Positions 48,236-60,092 are shown, counted from the stretch's first letter. The stretch: DNA of 64,000 nt from Raffaelea ambrosiae (GCA_002778195.1 PCDI01000001.1:4055869-4119868), one strand, 5' to 3'. Made by a program: numbers and translations. Notes: generated by a model from the letters alone, not told the origin.

Positions 48236-49677
48236 GGACAACAAGAACAAGCAGATTTGCTGGCGGGCCGGCCTTATGCTTTTGTCCATAATTACGTATG
48301 GCTCTTTTCTCTCTCTACCCTCTCTCTTTCTCTTTCTATCCTTCCTTCTCTCTCTCTCTCTCCCTCCTTTACCTCATTATCTATCCTTACTCTTCGATCT
48401 CCTCGGCATCTATTTGTTTCCTTCTCAGCCTTTATTTATTCTGTTTATATACAGACACGCGTCAACAAGCGGCACAGCCTCTTGCCGAAGAGTGCATAGC
48501 CGGGCGAGTTGCACAGGCACATATCAGCACTGTTTATAAGTACAGAAGCCGGGGTGGGAGAAGACCTGACGTTCTGACGTTCTGACGTGATTAATATCTA
48601 TGCTGGGTGTTGTATAAGTATGAAGTGGCTTGCTTTGATTGGGGAGAATATTGGTGTGCCGATTCTTTTCTTTCCGCTTTATTGCATTGAACGGGGAAGG
48701 CGACTGGCATATTTGTTTTTGTCTCTTGTTCCTCTCTCTTTATTTTCCTCTCCCCCTTTCCTCCATACTCGCTCCTCCACTGTCGATGTCTCGGAAGGAC
48801 GACGTGCGTTGAGCGTGTCTCCCGTGGTTTCCAGCCTTTCTCTTCTGCCCCCCGTTTCTTGTTTCTCGCTCATTCGATTTTTGCATTCCACCATGATGAT
48901 ATCCCATGGCAATCCGAGTGTACGGATGGGCGACTACGAAGGAGGAATTTTTGTGGTTTCGTGGTATGTGCGGCGTTGTTTGGATGTTGCGGTGGATGCT
49001 GGGAAGGACTGCCCGTCATCACCTCTTCCTGCTACATTTATTTTTTGTTGTTCTTGTAATATTACAGCCAGTTATGGTAGTTTTGGCGGTGTGTTTTTTG
49101 TCGTCTGCATTTCCATAGGACCAGCAAAAAAATAATGGACGGAAAAAAAGAACGTTGGGTTTTTTTGTCAACCCTTTTTGACAGCCCCCCCTTTTTTGGT
49201 AATCGCCTTTTGGCAATGGCGTTTTGGTTACGAACTTTTTTTTTTTGTTTTTGTTTTTCCGGAGTACGTCCCAGACGTGCCAGACTTGACAAAGCCCTAT
49301 TGTGTAGGCTTTCCCTGAATAGCAATCAATGCCTTTTGGTTTGACGTGATGGTGGCTATTTTTTGTATAGTACAGAGTTGCCTATTTGCCATGAGCGCGT
49401 GTGTCCGAATCCCGACGTAAATAAACCTTGGCCATCCTGGCCATCATGACCGTCATGACTGACCCGACAATACAGCCCGATCTGTGGTGTATCGCCAGGT
49501 CCAGCAGTCCGTTTGCTTCTTCACTTCAGCTCGGTCAACTCGTCCCCCACATTCACCTCCCGCCCCCCCCAAAATCCTCCTCTCCCATCTTGACCAACCG
49601 CGTCCCGTCCGGCTGCTTCATCCTCCCCTGCTTCTTCTCCTGCCACACCCCCTGCGTATCTCCTCGCTTCCCTGTTT
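48236..49677. other. Convergent intergenic region creB to YOS1
   Basis: Two 3' ends face each other. A long CT microsatellite-like tract at 48300-48375 and T-rich runs near 49150-49250 are present. No gene is visible. Confidence 0.6.
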
Positions 49678-50092
49678 TTAACCCAGAACCAGCTCATATG
49701 CTATGAGCAGCGTGTTGATGACAATCAAGGGTACTGTAACGGATGCCATGTTAGCAATCTGGTTTCGAGTTGGGTTCGGGTGGCTAGTGGAGGGCGCGCG
49801 CTTACTCCGCATCAGCGTCCGCACACTGGCAATCAGATTCACAATCTTGGCCTTGATGCTTGAGTCGGCACTCTGGCCAAAGGCTGGGTCGAACGACGAC
49901 GACGACAGGCCGATGCGGGCCAGGAACCGGTCCTCGGACAGGATGGCAATTGCATTGATGAGGAGGACGGAGACTGCGCAGAGGGGACCGCGAAGTTAGT
50001 GGCCAGTCATTTGGACGGAGGAAGAGAAGCGACTTTGGGGGGGGGGGGGGCAACGTCGCCTTACCATAGAGGAAACTCCCCAGGATCATCAT
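49678..50092 (-). CDS. YOS1: Yos1-like ER-Golgi transport protein
   Basis: Three minus-strand exons, 50092-50065, 49973-49806 and 49733-49678, encode 83 aa. Introns (49974-50064 and 49734-49805) have GTAAGG and GTAAGC donors with CAG acceptors; the second has a GCTAAC branch. The protein has an N-terminal hydrophobic segment, then INAIAILSEDRFLARIGL, a short Ser-rich hydrophilic loop, and a C-terminal hydrophobic segment (PLIVINTLLIAYELVLG). The LLxNAxAxLSEDRFLxRIG pattern is the hallmark of Yos1/IER3IP1, a small membrane partner of Yip1-Yif1 needed for COPII vesicle transport. A second Met follows directly, so the start could be 50089. It is divergent from ALG12. No long frame marks this gene; it appears only on splicing. 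Confidence 0.88.
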
Positions 50093-50652
50093 CTTGAACG
50101 CTGGGGGTGGGCGCCGAGGCCCAGGGCGATTTCCGATTTTTTGTGAATATAAAAGGGACGGCGCAGTTTAAACTCGTCGTCTTGTTTTTTTTTTTAAATT
50201 TTTTTTTTCTCGTTTTGTTGTTTGGCTCCGCGCGTGGTTCCTCTCTCTGGACGGAGTTGTCGTTGGGATGGTGGTTGTCCAGAGGAGGGTTATGGGTTTA
50301 AAAGTCCCCGATGAGGAGAGAGGAGGATTGGCCTCCCTAAAAGGACAGGTGTGTGGAAAATTGACGGACCGCGCGCTCGGGGGGTGTAGGCAGGCATGCG
50401 CGCTGACTGATTGGCTGGCGCATTTTGGAAGAGAGAGGGGGAGGGTCCCGCCAGCAAGGAAAGAGCAACCGGTGTGTTGTGGCGCTGGTACCTGCCCCGT
50501 TGGCAGGGGAAGCTACGAGGCGGCAGGGACGCCACTAAAAACCGACAAATATTACTTGTTGGTTAGCTCACTGAATGGGTAGTTAGCTAGTGAACAAAAT
50601 AGCTTCGCTTTTGTGTAAGATGCACCTTACACGAAGCCATGCTCCCACAAAG
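50093..50652. promoter_or_regulatory. Shared divergent promoter region YOS1 / ALG12
   Basis: 560 bp between two divergent secretory-pathway genes. There is a T-rich block at 50180-50220 and, next to the ALG12 start, a hairpin and a short upstream ORF (50601-50656). Co-regulation of the two ER-function genes is plausible from the layout only. Confidence 0.5.
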
Positions 50653-50656
50653 ATGA
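50601..50656 (+). promoter_or_regulatory. Hairpin and 5-codon upstream ORF before ALG12
   Basis: GTGTAAG (50613-50619) and CTTACAC (50626-50632) form a perfect stem with a 6-nt loop; flanking GCTTCG and CGAAGC could extend it with a bulge. A short ORF, ATG at 50639 followed by four codons, ends in TGA at 50654-50656, overlapping the ALG12 ATG as ATGA. If transcribed, this could tune translation by termination and reinitiation. Confidence 0.45.
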
Positions 50657-52030
50657 AGTCCATAGGTGAGTCTACCAGAACAGGCTCCCTTGCATACCAC
50701 ACTACTTTTGTGAGATTCCTTCTCTAACCACTTCTCGTCTTCCAGACGCCTCTCTCACGCTCCTCCTCGCCGTCGTCGTCCTCCTCCATCTCGCCCTTGC
50801 ACCCTACACCAAGGTCGAGGAGTCGTTCAACATCCAGGCCGCCCACGATGTGCTCGTGTACGGCACGCCCTCTGGCGTAGGCGCCGGCGCCCGCCTCGCC
50901 GCCCGCTACGACCACTTTGCCTTTCCCGGCGCCGTGCCGCGCTCGTTTGTGGGCGCCACCCTGCTGGCCGGCGTGGCCAACCCGTTGATTCTTGTCGTGG
51001 ACAGCCTCCTGTCGCCCGCGGGCGACAACGGCATGGCCGCCCAGATGATCGTCCGCGCCGTGCTCGGCCTCGCCAACGTCGCCGCCATGGCCGCGCTGGC
51101 GCGCTCGCTCGGCCGTGCCTGCGGCGCTGGCGCCGGTCGCTGGTACCTGCTGCTGCAGCTCAGCCAGTTCCACTGCATGTTTTACGCGTCGCGCACGCTG
51201 CCCAACATGTTTGCGTTTTGCCTGACCACCCTGGCCTGGGCGTATCTGCTCGGACCCCAAGGCCAGTACGGACGCCGGGCGGCCCTGGCCGCCTCGTCGG
51301 GCCGTCTGCGCATCGCCATCGCCCTGCTGGTGCTGGCCGGCATCGTCTTCCGCGCCGAGGTGGCGTTGCTCCTGGCCGCCGTCGCGGGCTATCTCCTGGT
51401 GGCGCCGCTCGCATCCCTGGAGCTGCTGCTCGGCGCGGGCGCGGGCGCTGCGGCCGTCGCGCTCGTCCTGTCGGTGCCCATCGACACCTACTTTTGGCAG
51501 CGCCCGCCGCTCTTCTGGCCCGAGCTGCACGGGTTCGTGTTCAATGTCCTGCACGGCCAGGCCAGCCAGTGGGGCACGTCGCCGCCCTGGTACTACTTTG
51601 TGTCGGCCCTGCCGCGGCTGCTGCTCAACCCGCTGGTCCCGCTGGTGCTGATCCCGCTGGCGCTCTTTGGGCGGCCGGCGACCCGGGGCCCCGCGCGGCT
51701 GCTGGTCGTGCCGAGCCTGCTCTTTGTCGGGGTGTACTCGCTGCAGCCGCACAAGGAGGCGCGCTTTGTGCTGTATGTGGTGCCGGCGCTGACGGCGGCG
51801 GCGGCGCTGGGGGCGGACCAGCTGGTCAAGGAGTGGACACGAGCCAAAGACAAGAACAACAAGAACAAGACTCTGTATACACTGGCGGCCTATGCCGTGG
51901 CTCTGTCGGTGCCGGCGAGTTTTGCCGTGAGCACGGCGATGCTGCTGATGTCGGCGCTCAACTATCCGGGCGGCGAGGCGCTGGCGATTCTGCGGAGCCT
52001 GGTGCGGCTGGACGATGCCATGATGACGCG

Positions 52031-52065
<35 letters not shown>

Positions 52066-52751
52066 CAGGAAAAGGACAAGCTCTGCAACAATTGTCCTCC
52101 TCCTCCGTGGTGACCGCACACGTGGACGTGCTGGCGTGCATGACCGGGGTGACGCTGTTTGGGTCCGCGCTGGGGCCGGCGCTCCCGGCGCCCGCAGCAG
52201 CCATGGCCGCCAAGTCGGCCACGGCCGCACTGGCCAACGGAGGGCAAGACAATTTCCTCAAAGTGGACGGCAGCAGCGCCTGGACGAGGGCGGCGGCCAG
52301 TCTCGCCGGTGGGGGCGGGCCACAGCTGCTGGTCGACAAGACGGAGGACAAGCAGGTGCTGGCGGACCCGGCCTTTTGGGCGCAGTTTGACTATGTGCTG
52401 GCCGAAGATCCCAAGGAGGTGGGAGGGCGTTCTGTCGATGGGGCGAAGCCCGACTCCTCCTTCATGGCCACGTCGTGGAAGACGATTGCCGTCGTGCAGG
52501 GCTTTGCGGGCATCGAGGTGCTGGGTCCGCACCGCCAGGAGGAAGCCTCCTCGGTCTTGCCCACAAGCGAAGACCGAGAAAAGCCCGTGGTGGTCGGCAA
52601 CGGAGCCGCTGTGGCCGCTGTGCGACGGGTGGTGCGTAGTCTGACGGGCGGGTGGTACGTGGGCCCGCGGATGGCACCCCGGATCTATATTCTGAAGCAG
52701 GTGAAGAAAGGCGACCCGGGCGTGTCATCGGACTCGGCATCGGCAGCATAG
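50653..52751 (+). CDS. ALG12: Dolichyl-P-mannose alpha-1,6-mannosyltransferase, ALG12 type
   Basis: Exon 1 (50653-50665, 13 nt) and exon 2 (50746-52751) give 672 aa. The intron has a GTGAGT donor, a CTAAC branch and a CAG acceptor. It is a multi-pass ER membrane glycosyltransferase of family GT22: a hydrophobic start, KVEESFNIQAAHD (from residue 27) with the acidic catalytic loop, YDHFAFPGAVPRSF, SRTLPNMFAF, and the conserved HKEARF (from residue 340). ALG12 adds the eighth mannose to the dolichol-linked N-glycan precursor; the FPGAVPR loop favours ALG12 over ALG9 or PIG-B. The C-terminal 150 residues contain a poly-Ala run from a CAG-type repeat and are longer than in yeast. The tiny first exon and the uORF overlapping the start are notable. 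Confidence 0.88.
52032..52060 (+). repeat. GCA/CAG trinucleotide repeat coding poly-Ala in ALG12
   Basis: An uninterrupted run of GCA codons inside exon 2 of ALG12, in the variable C-terminal region. Likely length-polymorphic. Confidence 0.9.
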
Positions 52752-53949
52752 ACGGACAAGCAAGCCACTAAAAAGCACAAATATATAAGAAGTAACAAGA
52801 AAAGGAGGGTGGTCTGTAAGATATTCTGTTTGCCATTTTTCTTTCCCTGTATTTATTCAAACTCATAGTGACGAGAATAGGGGCGGTCCTGCTGGTACAG
52901 GCCCAGGGATGCCCAATTTCTTTCTTTCTCTCTCTCTCTCTTTCTCTCTTTCTTTCTTTCTTTCTTTTTCTTTCTTTTTAAATACATGCTCTGCCAAGAG
53001 GCAAACCGAGGGACAAACCAGCAGCAAAAGGAGTCCTTGCTGGCCGATGCTTGTTTTTTTCAGGTGTTGATACCAGGAAAAAAAAACCCACGAGACCTGA
53101 AAGCAATATATGTAGCGAAACACAAAGATAAAAAAAAAATCAAACAAGATACAGAGACATAATATCATCAAAAGGCAACACCACAACGGGATCCTTTTTC
53201 AAATAAAAAAATTGAATAAAAGAAGGAGTAGTTCAGTATAAACGACAGGCAACCAAAGAAAGACCAGGCGCAAGAAAAAGCATACCAGAAAGAACCTCCC
53301 ACTCCCAAAGGTTTTCATTTTTGGAACCCATTTCCCCGGGGGGGGGTCAAAGAAACAAAAGAAATAAAGACAAAACAAGACAAAACAAAAGCTGAAGAGT
53401 TTTCAACAATAAAAAGGGGGTTCATATCAAGAAACAGAAACAAAGAAGATAGCAGGCGAAGAAAAACTGAAAAAAAAAAAAAGACTGGGAGGGTTTTAAC
53501 AACAGGATGAAGATAAAAGAATAAAAACAACAGTAAAACAACAAGAAAAACAAAGGTCCCAAACGCGATAGCAATGACAGCAACAATGAAAGGTTAAAAA
53601 TGAGACAGGTAAACCAGATGTCCCCCCTCCCTATGGTCTCCCTCTTTCTCTTAATTCTCTTTCTTTCTCTCTCTCCCACATTCCCACCCAATATGCCCTC
53701 CCCTCATTTCCTTTCTCTTGATTTTTCTTTTTGAATCGCCCTCATAAAACAAACATTTCGCCCTTCCTCTTCACCTTCTTTCCAGACACGATTTTCGCAG
53801 AGCCTCTCTCCTCTTTCTCTCTCTTTCTCTTTCTCTTCCCTTCCAATGCCTGCACAAGTTCCAGAAGGGTTGTTTGACAATCTTTCCGAAAACTCCTCTG
53901 CAATTCACTTTGCGACGATGAAACGCTTGCTTGCTCCTCTTCCGCGAGC
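52752..53949. other. Convergent intergenic region ALG12 to BAH-PHD gene
   Basis: Two 3' ends face each other. The stretch is dominated by CT repeats (52917-52976), A-rich tracts on the top strand (53060-53620) and CT-rich sequence at 53640-53840. No gene is visible. Confidence 0.6.
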
Positions 53950-55866
53950 CTATCGAATGGGCGATCCGCATAACGGGCACTCGGCTGGCTCTTGCCATAT
54001 CTTGTCGCCGGCATTCACGTTTGGCCGCACGTCCTTGATCTCGATCATCGTCGGTCCGGACTCGGCCGCGTCCAGCAGCAGACTGGCCTCAAACAGACCG
54101 TCGTACGGCTTCTTCTTGCTGTCAAACGAGTGCAGCGTCGGATACTGCCGTTTCTTAGACCGAGCGCCTCCCCGCTTTGGTGTGGCTGTGGACGCCGCAG
54201 ACGTCGACGTGGCCGTCACGGGCGTGGCCAAGGGCGCTGCGCCAGATTCGCTCGTGCCGGCAGTACCGTCACCACTGCCACTGCCGCCACCGCCGCCGCC
54301 GCCGACCCATGAGGGCGTCACTTCTCGCTTGGCAGGATCCGAAGCTGTCGCCGTGTCAGACCCTGCTGCCGCTCCGTTCTTGTCACGTAGGGCGATCTCC
54401 TTGGATTCTCCGGTGCCATTTGCTGTCGCCTCCGACTCGCCTTTCCCGCCGTTCGTGACTGCTTCCGTTGTTGGTATCGGTGTCGGCGTGGCTGAGCTGC
54501 TCTTTGCTGCCCCGTTGCTCTTTGGCTTTCCCGCCTCCTCGTCTTCCTCCTTGTCGCCGGCACCGCCGACCTCCACTGTATCGGCCTTGACATCGATCGA
54601 GTGTTGTGCCGAGACGGCGCCGCCGGTCTCCTTGGGGCTCAGGGGCTCCTTGACTTCCTCCTTGGGCGGTGGCTCCGTCTTCTTCGGCTGGTCCGATATG
54701 TGTGGCTTGTCGGTGCCTAGTCTCTCGTAAACACGCATAAGCGCATAGTGTTTGAGGCATTCTTCGTGGATCCATTTTCCGCAGCCTTTGTTGCCGCAGC
54801 CGACGAGCATCTTGTCTGGGTTCGCTGGTTGGTTGCAGTCGCATACGACTTCGATTGTCTGTGTTGTGTTAGACCACGGCCAAACAAGACGTGCAGCCAC
54901 TCCAGCACATGTCTGCTACTTACTGATAGCTCGCAGTTGCGCACGTCCAAGGCTTGCCGCCAGTACAATGCGCTCTGCACGTCGTCATCCTTGTCCTCGA
55001 TCAGGTGGTTCACCGTGGCCTTGGAGGTGACACTGACGACATTGATGATGTCCATGTGGTTGGAGGCGATGAGCTCGCCGAAGCCGTGGTATGGCTGGCG
55101 CCCCTGGACTTGCTTCTTGCGGTAGTGGCTGCCGTAGGGAAGCTCGTCCGGCCAGTACATCCAGAAGACACGGGCGTAAACGTGGTGCTCGTCGCTGGCC
55201 CGGATCTCGAGGATGCGCGCGACCCAGTCGTCCTCGGAGCGTTTCCGTCCTTCTTTATTACCGGCATTGGATTTTTGGCGCTCGATGGTGGCTTCGTTGG
55301 CGACGTAGATAAAGCCTTCGCAATAGTATTTAATTCCATTCACTGTAAAAGAGTTGGGAGGGGGGCCAAGTTAGCAGAGCGTGCAAAGAACCAGGAAGCG
55401 GAACATGGGGCTCAAGCTCAAGACATGGGATGAGGAGCTGGGACATGGGACGAAAGCAGAGCTGGGAAGAGAGAGAGAATGGAAAGACTCCGGAACTCAG
55501 GTCCCCCCGTAGAACGCCAACCGCAGAACACAAGCACCCCGAATATCACGTACAAACAAAACTATTGTACCGGGTCATATCGGCCCATTGCTTCGCTGGC
55601 TCGACGACGTAGTGCACGTCCATCGTGTCAAAGGTTTCAAAGGAGCCTCGTGGCTCAAAGGGGGCGCATTGCTGCAGGACCTTGCGGCTGGTATCGTCGT
55701 CGTCGTGGCCGGCGGAGCTGCTGTGTCCCCGCTTCCTCCGCTTCTTGCCCTTGGTCTTGAGGTCTTTGTCTTTGGGGTCGACGAGGCGGATGCTAAAGGG
55801 GCACTCGGCGCGGTTGTCGTCAGCCTCCTGGCGAGGCCGCTTGGCGGCGGAGGTGGATTGGGTCAT
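53950..55866 (-). CDS. BAH-PHD chromatin reader, EPR-1/BP1-like
   Basis: Minus-strand exons 55866-55554, 55342-54924 and 54858-53950 give 546 aa. Donors are GTACGT and GTAAGT, acceptors CAG. The N-terminus is basic (KGKKRRKRGH, nuclear-localisation-like). A BAH domain spans about residues 85-235 (SFVLNGIKYYCEGFIYVANE, RASDEHHVYARVFWMYWPDE, HMDIINVVSV). A PHD-type zinc cluster starts at C250/C252, C265/C270, H275/C278; the last CxxC pair appears only at the C-terminus (C538/C541, ECPLCGSPIR), after a roughly 230-residue disordered insert rich in Ala, Ser, Gly and Lys. In Neurospora EPR-1 and Fusarium BP1, BAH-PHD proteins read H3K27me3 and mediate facultative-heterochromatin silencing. The BAH-PHD architecture is clear; orthology to EPR-1 is likely but not proven. 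Confidence 0.82.
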
Positions 55867-57948
55867 AGCTTAGGAGGTGTGTCGGAGGATGAAGAGGAGA
55901 AGAAAACGGGGTTGGAAAACGGTCGACGCGGACGCAGCCGCGGTCGCGTGCGCTGTGCAGATGGGTGGCGAGACTCGAAAGGGGGGGAGAGCAGGCTTTG
56001 CGGTAGATGGGTCTCCCAGGAGCTTCGAGGGCCGATGCGCCGGTCGCGATGCACGGTCGTGGATTGGGGTGGGGGGGAAAAAGTGGCGAAGGGAGCGATA
56101 GAGCTGTGGCCACCGGGCTCTCAGGGTTTCAGGGTCTCGCGGTGCCGGGCTTGTACTTGTGGCGTCGGGGTAGTCGGAAATGTGCGTGGTAATGGGTGGG
56201 TTGGACGTTGTGTTGTTGGTCGAGTCATGCCTTTGCCGATGGCATCAAAACATGGAGCGCCTCGGAGGTGATTTATCCGAGAGGAACAAGAAACCGAGGC
56301 GGCGTACAGAAACAGAAAAGAAAAAGAGAACAAAAGACGGCCAAAAAATGGCGCGAGAAGGACTGTCGCGTTACGTGGTGCTGTGCGAGGTTGCGAGATT
56401 GGCCGGGGTCGCGAGAGGTCGGTGTAGCCAGAGACGTTGCGCGACGAGAGATTTGAGGCACAATCACCCAAAAGTTGCGAAGAGACAGTCAAAAAGAGGA
56501 GCACGAGCTGAGAGAAAAATTGAGAGAGGAAAGGAGCGGGCGCAACGGTTGGCGGGCGCAGGGGGCGATGATTGGCGGACGGGGCGAAACGAGATTATAA
56601 ACTGCAGCGAGGGCTGGCCTGGGTCGCAGGTCTGGGTCGCCTGGCTGGGCCGAAGGACTGGGTCGAAGGTCCGGCAAAAAAGCGAGACTGGGCGGTGGGA
56701 AAGAGGAGGAAGGCAGGAAGAGACCAGAGGAGACAGGAGGAAACAGGAGGAAGCAGGAGGGGACAGCAGAGCGCGAGGCAATACCTCGGGTGTCGGCCGG
56801 TGGGCTGGGTGATGGCTGCTTCTGAACTCGACGGGGACTGCGCTGGCCAAGCGGTTCACAACGGGCTTGATCCTTCGAACATATTATGTGTTCTTCCGAT
56901 CTGACAATAGCTGGCGAGTTGCCGCGCTGGCAAGTTGGGGGAGGGCTGTCGCAAAGCCACACCTGTGCGTGCACGTGGCTTTTCTGGCGGCTTCTTCGCT
57001 CTTTCCTCTTTGCTGCTTGGACCCGGCAATCGCTCCTGCCGTCGGTTGTCTGCCGTCAGAGCGCTTCGTCGTTTCGCTGTCGTCGCTTGCCTCGATCCGC
57101 CGTTTTTTGTGTACCACTTTAGTGGGAATCCTGGCCGTATCTAGTGTGACCCTTGTTGTGCTTGGAGATTAGGGCAGGCCGGTTGGGCAACAGCCTTCTG
57201 ATCGTCCAACAGCTCCTGTTCGCTAGCAGGAACCGATCAATAAATAAAAATAAAAGAAGGGCACTTCGGGCAGGTGGCGACCAACTGGGGAAAAGTGATC
57301 GGCAAGCACGGAGCAGGAAGGCTGGGAGGCGGCGAGACTGAGACTGGAATGGAAAAAGAGAGGCGTAAAAGTGCGAGTCCCCCAAAATATGGAAACAAGA
57401 TAAGCAGGGGTTGAATGGCTCGAGATAGAGACTTTCGTGGATTTGGCGGGAGGAGTCGTGAGCGCTCGTAGTGCGTGCTGAGAGATACCTAGCAGAGAGA
57501 ACGAGGGAGAGAGAGAATGCGCAAGAAAAGGAAAAGGAGACGGCGTCTTTTCTTTTGGGCTGAATGACTGAGAGAATCTGCGAGGTTGGCTGGTGGGCAG
57601 ATTGGGCTCGGGAGGGTTAGGGAGCGAGACGGACGGAGAGGGCAGTGAAAAGAGAGGCCAGACAAGAGAGAGAAAGAGAGAGAAAGAGAGAGAGCGCAAC
57701 GGGCTATTGTCCGCTTGTTTTTCCGGGTCTCTCTTGGGGACAAGAAGCGAGATAGTAGTTCTGATAGTATGGGGAATATTACACGCGCAGTCGCCAGTTG
57801 AGATAAAGGCCCTGGTCCAGAAAGAGGCCAAAAAAGGCGACGAACAAGTGGACCGGACTGGATTGGAACTGGACCCGGGCGTGGAGCAGAGTCGCTTTAG
57901 TCCGCCGTGGTGGTGTTGTGACGATGGGGGGGGGGGGGGGGGGGGGGG

Positions 57949-58083
57949 NNNNNNNNNNNNNNNNNNNNNNNNNNNNNNNNNNNNNNNNNNNNNNNNNNNN
58001 NNNNNNNNNNNNNNNNNNNNNNNNNNNNNNNNNNNNNNNNNNNNNNNNNNNNNNNNNNNNNNNNNNNNNNNNNNNNNNNNNNN
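57949..58083. other. Assembly gap (135 N) flanked by poly-G
   Basis: A run of 135 Ns is preceded by 23 G (57926-57948) and followed by 6 G (58084-58089). The homopolymer probably stopped sequencing or assembly; true length and content are unknown. Confidence 0.97.
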
Positions 58084-58845
58084 GGGGGGAGATGCGGGTG
58101 ATGGGCGGATGTGAGCGGGACAAAGTGTGAGTACGAGTATATCAGAGGCAAGAAAACCGCGTGGCCGTTGTTGGAGGATGCTGAGAAGAAACTAGATGTC
58201 GTGATAAGAAATTTGACTCGATGAAATTTTTTTTTTTGGGCGGGGAGACTATTTGAGTCTTGCGCGACTGCAATATGAGGCGGCAGTTTTGCGACAAGGA
58301 AAGAGCGTCTTGACGCGAGCAGGCAAGAGCGTGGCTGACTCTCGTGTGGGGGCGGGCCAGCAAACCAAAAGGTAGGTTGGGAGAGCCGATCTAGGCGAGA
58401 TGCAGAATCCGAAGCTGCAGGGAAAGGGCTGTCGGAAGGGTGCAGGAGGAGGGGTTTTCCAATACTATGCAAGACTTTGGGGACGGGACAGACTGGGATA
58501 AGGCGACAGACCGGGCTGGACCCTTTCTGACTGCGACGGGCTGCGTGCTTGGGGATCTTGGTTGAGGAAATCTAGGGTTAACCTGGGAGGCACTCGATGG
58601 ACAGGGCCAGGAATCCCGGGACGAGGGCGACTTTCTTGCGAGTTTATTTGGCAGCGTTAACTACGAGGAATATTGGGGGGGGGGGTTGTTTTTTTCGGGC
58701 ATCTGGTGTGATATCGGCCTCTTCTTGCTCTCCTTTTCCGGTGGCTGGGAAATGGACCCATGAGCGTTTACGAAAAGTATTGGAATGGGCAATTGCCAAA
58801 AACAAACCGACACTAGGATGACAGTTCCCGGACGCTCGGCACATG

Positions 58846-58857
58846 CATCACGTGATG
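58846..58857. promoter_or_regulatory. CATCACGTGATG palindrome with E-box core
   Basis: A perfect 12-bp palindrome centred on CACGTG, about 3 kb upstream of the BAH-PHD gene start. A separate TCACGTGG lies at 59617-59624. Function unknown. Confidence 0.35.
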
Positions 58858-60092
58858 GGCTGGAACGGCAGCAGGACGATTGTGTATTATGGTTTTGTCC
58901 CCAGAGAGAGAACATAGGCAGTTCCTCATTGGAAGCGAGGCATCTCTCGGATGGATTATATTTTGCGCATCGACGGGGTGGGGGGGACGTGCAGGCGCGG
59001 AAAGGCTCAGCAGGCAGCAATCGTGTTTGGATATCAGACCGAGTCAGACGACAGGCAGCAGAGCAGGACGTCGACAATTCTGGAAGCGTCGGCCACCGAG
59101 AAACACTTGGCAGTCGTCAAAAAAAAGAGTGTCAACCTCTCGCACAAGTGTGGCTGAACACAGGCATATTCCTACTACATATAATATAATCCGACTGCAA
59201 TTTCCCAAAGACCAGTTGGGAAGGCACCACCCCCCTCCACCCTTCCCCCCTCCTGTGCGCAATTTCAAACTAAATCAGCGCCACGCGCGATTACCAAATC
59301 AAAAAGGGGGCAAGCAGAAAAGGAAAAGACGGGGGAGCTGAGCATTGCTATGAAATTCTCCTCTCGTAAGAGGACAAATAATTAGTAGAAGACAATGGTT
59401 ACCACGCGCATACGATTATACGGGCACAAGCAATCATAGGGTGATCCTAGAGGAGCGGGCGACGGCCGCCGAGAAACTGTGGTCCAACACTCTTCTATTT
59501 GTCTATAAAGCAAACCGACCACAAACAGCTCGCGGAGGACAAACATCTTGTGTTTGTTTGTTTGTTTGTTTTATAATGAGAACACCCCATCGTCCCTTCC
59601 TTGTTGGTGGCTTTTGTCACGTGGAGTGGATCGCAGCCTTGCAGTTTATAGAAAAAAAAAAATCTTGGGTTTGCATCAACCCGGAGCTTGGAGTGGGTGG
59701 GAACGGAGATCTTGCCATTCTTGACCGGCTATATACAACTGGAATGGAGATCTCGGAATCTGCAAAAAGAAAAGAAAAAAAAAACCCCCCCAATCGACAC
59801 GCCAACTTGCACATGGCCCCTTTTGAACTTTGTCAAAACCCCCGTTGTACCGAATGCTGCTCTACAACATGCAAAAGCCCAGAAGCCCATTGCAGAATGA
59901 ACAAGAAATGAATGACAATGTGAAGGATAGTGAAAGAAGAAAACAGTACCGCAAAGACGCCGGCGCTATGTATAAGAAGAACAAATATAGAATCTGCAAA
60001 GTACAGGCAACACAGACTATAAGTGTCAAAGTCAATGGTCACTTAGTATGAAAACCCCCCTCCATCCCAGCCCCCCCAAACGATTGCGTCGG

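Larger units (their letters stand above)
55867..60092. other. 4.2 kb gene-free region with a scaffold gap
   Basis: Lies between the starts of the BAH-PHD gene and the 3' end of ATG22. The top strand is purine-rich next to the BAH-PHD gene (its leader on the minus strand would be CT-rich). GA repeats occur at 57660-57700, a CATCACGTGATG palindrome at 58846-58857, and a TACGAGTA copy at 58132. No conserved coding frame is supported. Confidence 0.55.

Noticed and set aside
50724..52532. 602-codon open frame on the minus strand opposite ALG12
   Set aside because: It is an antisense shadow of a GC-rich coding exon; the text is Arg/Gln/His-rich with no domain, and the plus strand has clear ALG12 motifs.
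56180..56812. 210-codon plus-strand frame upstream of the BAH-PHD gene
   Set aside because: Purine-rich, Arg/Lys/Gly repeats only, with the opposite strand equally open; fits a CT-rich leader of the minus-strand gene.
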